Positions 60,996 to 64,000 of a stretch of DNA of 64,000 nt are shown piece after piece. Numbering within the stretch: the first letter of the stretch is position 1; each line of letters opens with the position of its first letter. The notes below the pieces were generated by a model that saw only the letters and a list, made by a program, of their open reading frames with translations, was not told the origin of the DNA and searched no databases. Both the position numbers and the translations under genes were made by a program. This stretch comes from Owenia fusiformis. Lineage: Eukaryota; Annelida; Polychaeta; Sabellida; Oweniidae. The stretch lies in contig CAIIXF020000007.1 in assembly GCA_903813345.2 (NCBI GenBank), positions 7,381,730 through 7,445,729 on the forward strand. Direction: 5' to 3'.

Positions 60996-63080
60996 CACAT
61001 TTTATCAATATCAACATTTTATGTCACATTTCATCATAGTTAACATAGTGCTTCAAATGTATTATACATTTTAATTTAACATAGTTGACATATTATGTCA
61101 CATTGCACCATAGTTGGTGTATATTATCACATTACACCATAGTTGGTGTATATTATCACATTGCACCATAGTTGATGTATATTATCACATTGCACCATAG
61201 TTGGTGTATATTATCACATTGCACCATAGTTGGTGTATATTATCACATTGCACCATAGTTGATGTATATTGTCACATTGCACCATAGTTGGTGTATATTG
61301 TCACATTGCACCATAGTTGAAGTATATTATCACATTGCATCATAGTTGATGTATATTGTCACATTGCACCATTGTTATTAAAGTATATTATCACATTGCA
61401 CCATAATTGATGTATATTGTCACATTGCACCATAGTTGGTGTATATTATCACATTGCACCATAGTTGGTGTATATTATCACATTGCACCATAGTTGGTGT
61501 ATATTATCACATTGCACCATTGTTATTAAAGTATATTATCACATTGCACCATAGTTGAAGTATATTATCACATTTCACCATAGTTGAACTATATTGTCAG
61601 ATTGCACAGTAGCTTATATGTATTGTCACATTGCACCATAGTTGATGTATATTATCACATTGCACCATAGTTGGTGTATATTATCACATTGCACCATAGT
61701 TGGTGTATATTATCACATTGCACCATTGTTATTAAAGTATATTATCACATTGCACCATAGTTGAAGTATATTATCACATTTCACCATAGTTGAACTATAT
61801 TGTCAGATTGCACAGTAGCTTATATGTATTGTCACATTGCACCATAGTTGATGTATATTATCACATTGCACCATAGTTGGTGTATATTATCACATTGCAC
61901 CATAGTTGGTGTATATTGTCACATTGCACCATAGTTGATGTATATTATCACATTGCACCATAGTTGGTGTATATTATCACATTGCACCATAGTTGGTGTA
62001 TATTGTCACATTGCACCATAGTTGATGTATATTATCACATTGCACCATAGTTGGTGTATATTATCACATTGCACCATAGTTGGTGTATATTATCACATTG
62101 CACCATTGTTATTAAAGTATATTATCACATTGCACCATTGTTGAAGTATATTATCACATTTCACCATAGTTGAACTATATTGTCAGATTGCACAATAGCT
62201 TATATGTATTGTCACATTGCACCATAGTTGATGTATATTATCACATTGCACCATAGTTGATGTATATTATCACATTGCACCATTGTTATTAAAGTATATT
62301 ATCACATTGCACCATAGTTGGTGTATATTATCACATTGCACCATTGTTATTAAAGTATATTATCACATTGCACCATAGTTGAAGTATATTATCACATTTC
62401 ACCATAGTTGAACTATATTGTCAGATTGCACAGTAGCTTATATGTATTGTCACATTGCACCATAGTTGATGTATATTATCACATTGCACCATAGTTGGTG
62501 TATATTATCACATTGCACCATAGTTGGTGTATATTGTCACATTGCACCATAGTTGAAGTATATTATCACATTGCACCATAGTTGGTGTATATTGTCACAT
62601 TGCACCATAGCTGAAGTATATTATCACATTGCACCATAGTTGATGTATATTATCACATTGCACCATAGTTGGTGTATATTATCACATTGCACCATAGTTG
62701 ATGTATATTATCACATTGCACCATAGTTGGTGTATATTATCACATTGCACCATAGTTGAAGTATATTATCACATTTCACCATAGTTGAACTATATTGTCA
62801 GATTGCACAATATATGTATTGTCACGTTGCACCATAGTTGATGTATATTGTCACATTGCACCATAGTTGATGTATATTGTCATATTGCACAATAGCTTTT
62901 ATGTTGTGTCACATTGCACTGTTACCGTAGTTGATGTATATTGTCACATTGCACCATAGTTGATGTATATTGTCACATTGTACCATAGTTGATATATAAT
63001 GTCACATTGCACTATAGCTTATATGTATTGTCACATTGCGCCGCAGTTGATTTATATTGTCACATTCCACAATACTTGAC
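60996..63080. repeat. 29-bp satellite array, about 70 units, with higher-order pattern
   Basis: Head-to-tail units of ATAGTTGGTGTATATTATCA plus CATTGCACC. Variant units (TGTTATTAAAGTATATTATC, AGTTGAACTATATTGTCAGA, AGTAGCTTATATGTATTGTC) recur in the same order, near 61520-61640, 61725-61850, 62105-62220 and 62340-62460, showing duplication of multi-unit blocks. Edges are more diverged than the middle. Confidence 0.92.
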
Positions 63081-64000
63081 TATTTTGTTCCATGGCATTA
63101 TATGTGCTCATTGATAGTCTTGGCATGTATTCTCAGCTTATTACCCTGGCTAATGTGACCTTAGTATAAACAGATCTCTGAGGGATCACCTCCGAAGCGG
63201 ATAAAATGTATATTGACCATTGTGAGCTCCTTAAATGCTTGAATTGAACTTTTACTTTCTGTACTTTCAGTTTGAGATAGGGATTCTTATGCATTGATGT
63301 TGCCCAACCGATTAGTAGTACCATTTATGCATTGATATTCCCTCAAAATAACTAATAATATGCACTGATTAGTACCATTCGTGAATAATGCGCACAATGG
63401 ATAATTGCTAACTTTTCCTGATTGTACATGAACTCGTCATTTCGTTGGCAGCAACCATACTGGTAAGTGAATAAAAACATGTGTAACAGATGTGGTAAAC
63501 ATAGAGAATGAGGGTGAACTTAAAATGAAGTAGCTTTCAGATGGCATACAGGTGTTAACCTTCTGATCAATAATTTCCCTCAAAATAAACGCATACTGGC
63601 TTCATTTTCTCATCTTAATAAATGCCCCCCCCCCCGCCCTCTTGAAAATTAGTATTTTCCTCTTCATGAAGACCTTGGGTATAAAAGCATTTTTGTGGGT
63701 TTTCAAATAAAAGTCCTCATGAAAATAACACCCGGTGAGCATATGAGCAAGGAACTCTGCTACTGATTGGATATTGACTTGATCCAAGAATTGAAAGAGG
63801 GTAGGCAGAGGTGAGATCTTGGAAAGGGTAAGACATGGCATACTTAATCATCAGATACATTACCATATTGACAAGCTGAATAAGCCTTAGAGAGCAGAAT
63901 GACATTTTCTATGTGAGAATTTGTTTTCGATGTCTATTAATTTCTAGTTGTAAAAACACATTGATTTGCTTTGTAAAATACAAATGCAAACAACAAAACA
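63081..64000. other. Right end of window, no gene recognised
   Basis: AT-rich with a C-run at 63626-63635. Small open frames on the minus strand show no known domain. Confidence 0.4.

Noticed and set aside
60996-63080. Second 29-bp array as CRISPR or origin repeats
   Set aside because: No spacers; variant units recur in block order as in satellite DNA.

Overview
The window is animal nuclear DNA, most likely from a mollusc or another lophotrochozoan. It is AT-rich, its genes are split by GT-AG introns, and it is dense in small non-autonomous DNA transposons. Three elements have the layout known from bivalve 'pearl' elements: short terminal inverted repeats, a CCGT- or CCGC-type tract and a core of tandem repeats carrying AAATGGCCGCC-like motifs. 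Nothing bacterial or viral was recognised. The species assignment is inference.

Layout. 1-6.8 kb: two tandem genes on the + strand for small secreted proteins. The downstream copy (4585-6166) is intact with four exons and a C-terminal PAN/Apple-like module. The upstream copy (1192-3178) keeps exons 1 and 2 but lost the exon 2 splice donor. 6.9-7.1 kb: one BTB-domain exon on the - strand. 7.1-18.3 kb: no gene recognised, but many mobile elements, including a 1.24 kb pearl-like element and a 1.48 kb Mutator-like element with a 9-bp target duplication that carries a tRNA-like sequence.

18.4-41.9 kb: a complete CD63-like tetraspanin gene on the - strand, rebuilt from seven in-phase coding exons (252 aa). 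It has two alternative last exons, 7a and 7b, each encoding the end of the fourth membrane segment and a short tail ending YQVV or YEVV. 41.88-42.22 kb: a 335-bp head-to-head promoter interval. 42.2-56.6 kb: a complete FBXL4-like gene on the + strand (14 coding exons, 565 aa), with an N-terminal beta-sandwich-like domain, an F-box and leucine-rich repeats. An intronless TRIM-NHL gene with one frameshift (49998-51891) lies in its intron 8. 56.6-64 kb: no gene recognised; a pearl-like element with a (CCGT)n tract, smaller repeats and about 2 kb of a 29-bp satellite.

How the genes may relate. Tetraspanins with C-terminal YxxPhi tails usually traffic to late endosomes and lysosomes; FBXL4 is a ubiquitin-ligase receptor that restrains mitophagy. 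Sharing a short divergent promoter would let the two be co-expressed, but that is inference. Repeats have shaped splice sites at several points: a minisatellite forms the acceptor of FBXL4 exon 3, a 32-bp duplication doubles the acceptor of exon 4, and a dispersed element ends 14 bp before the acceptor of exon 2 in the upstream secreted gene.
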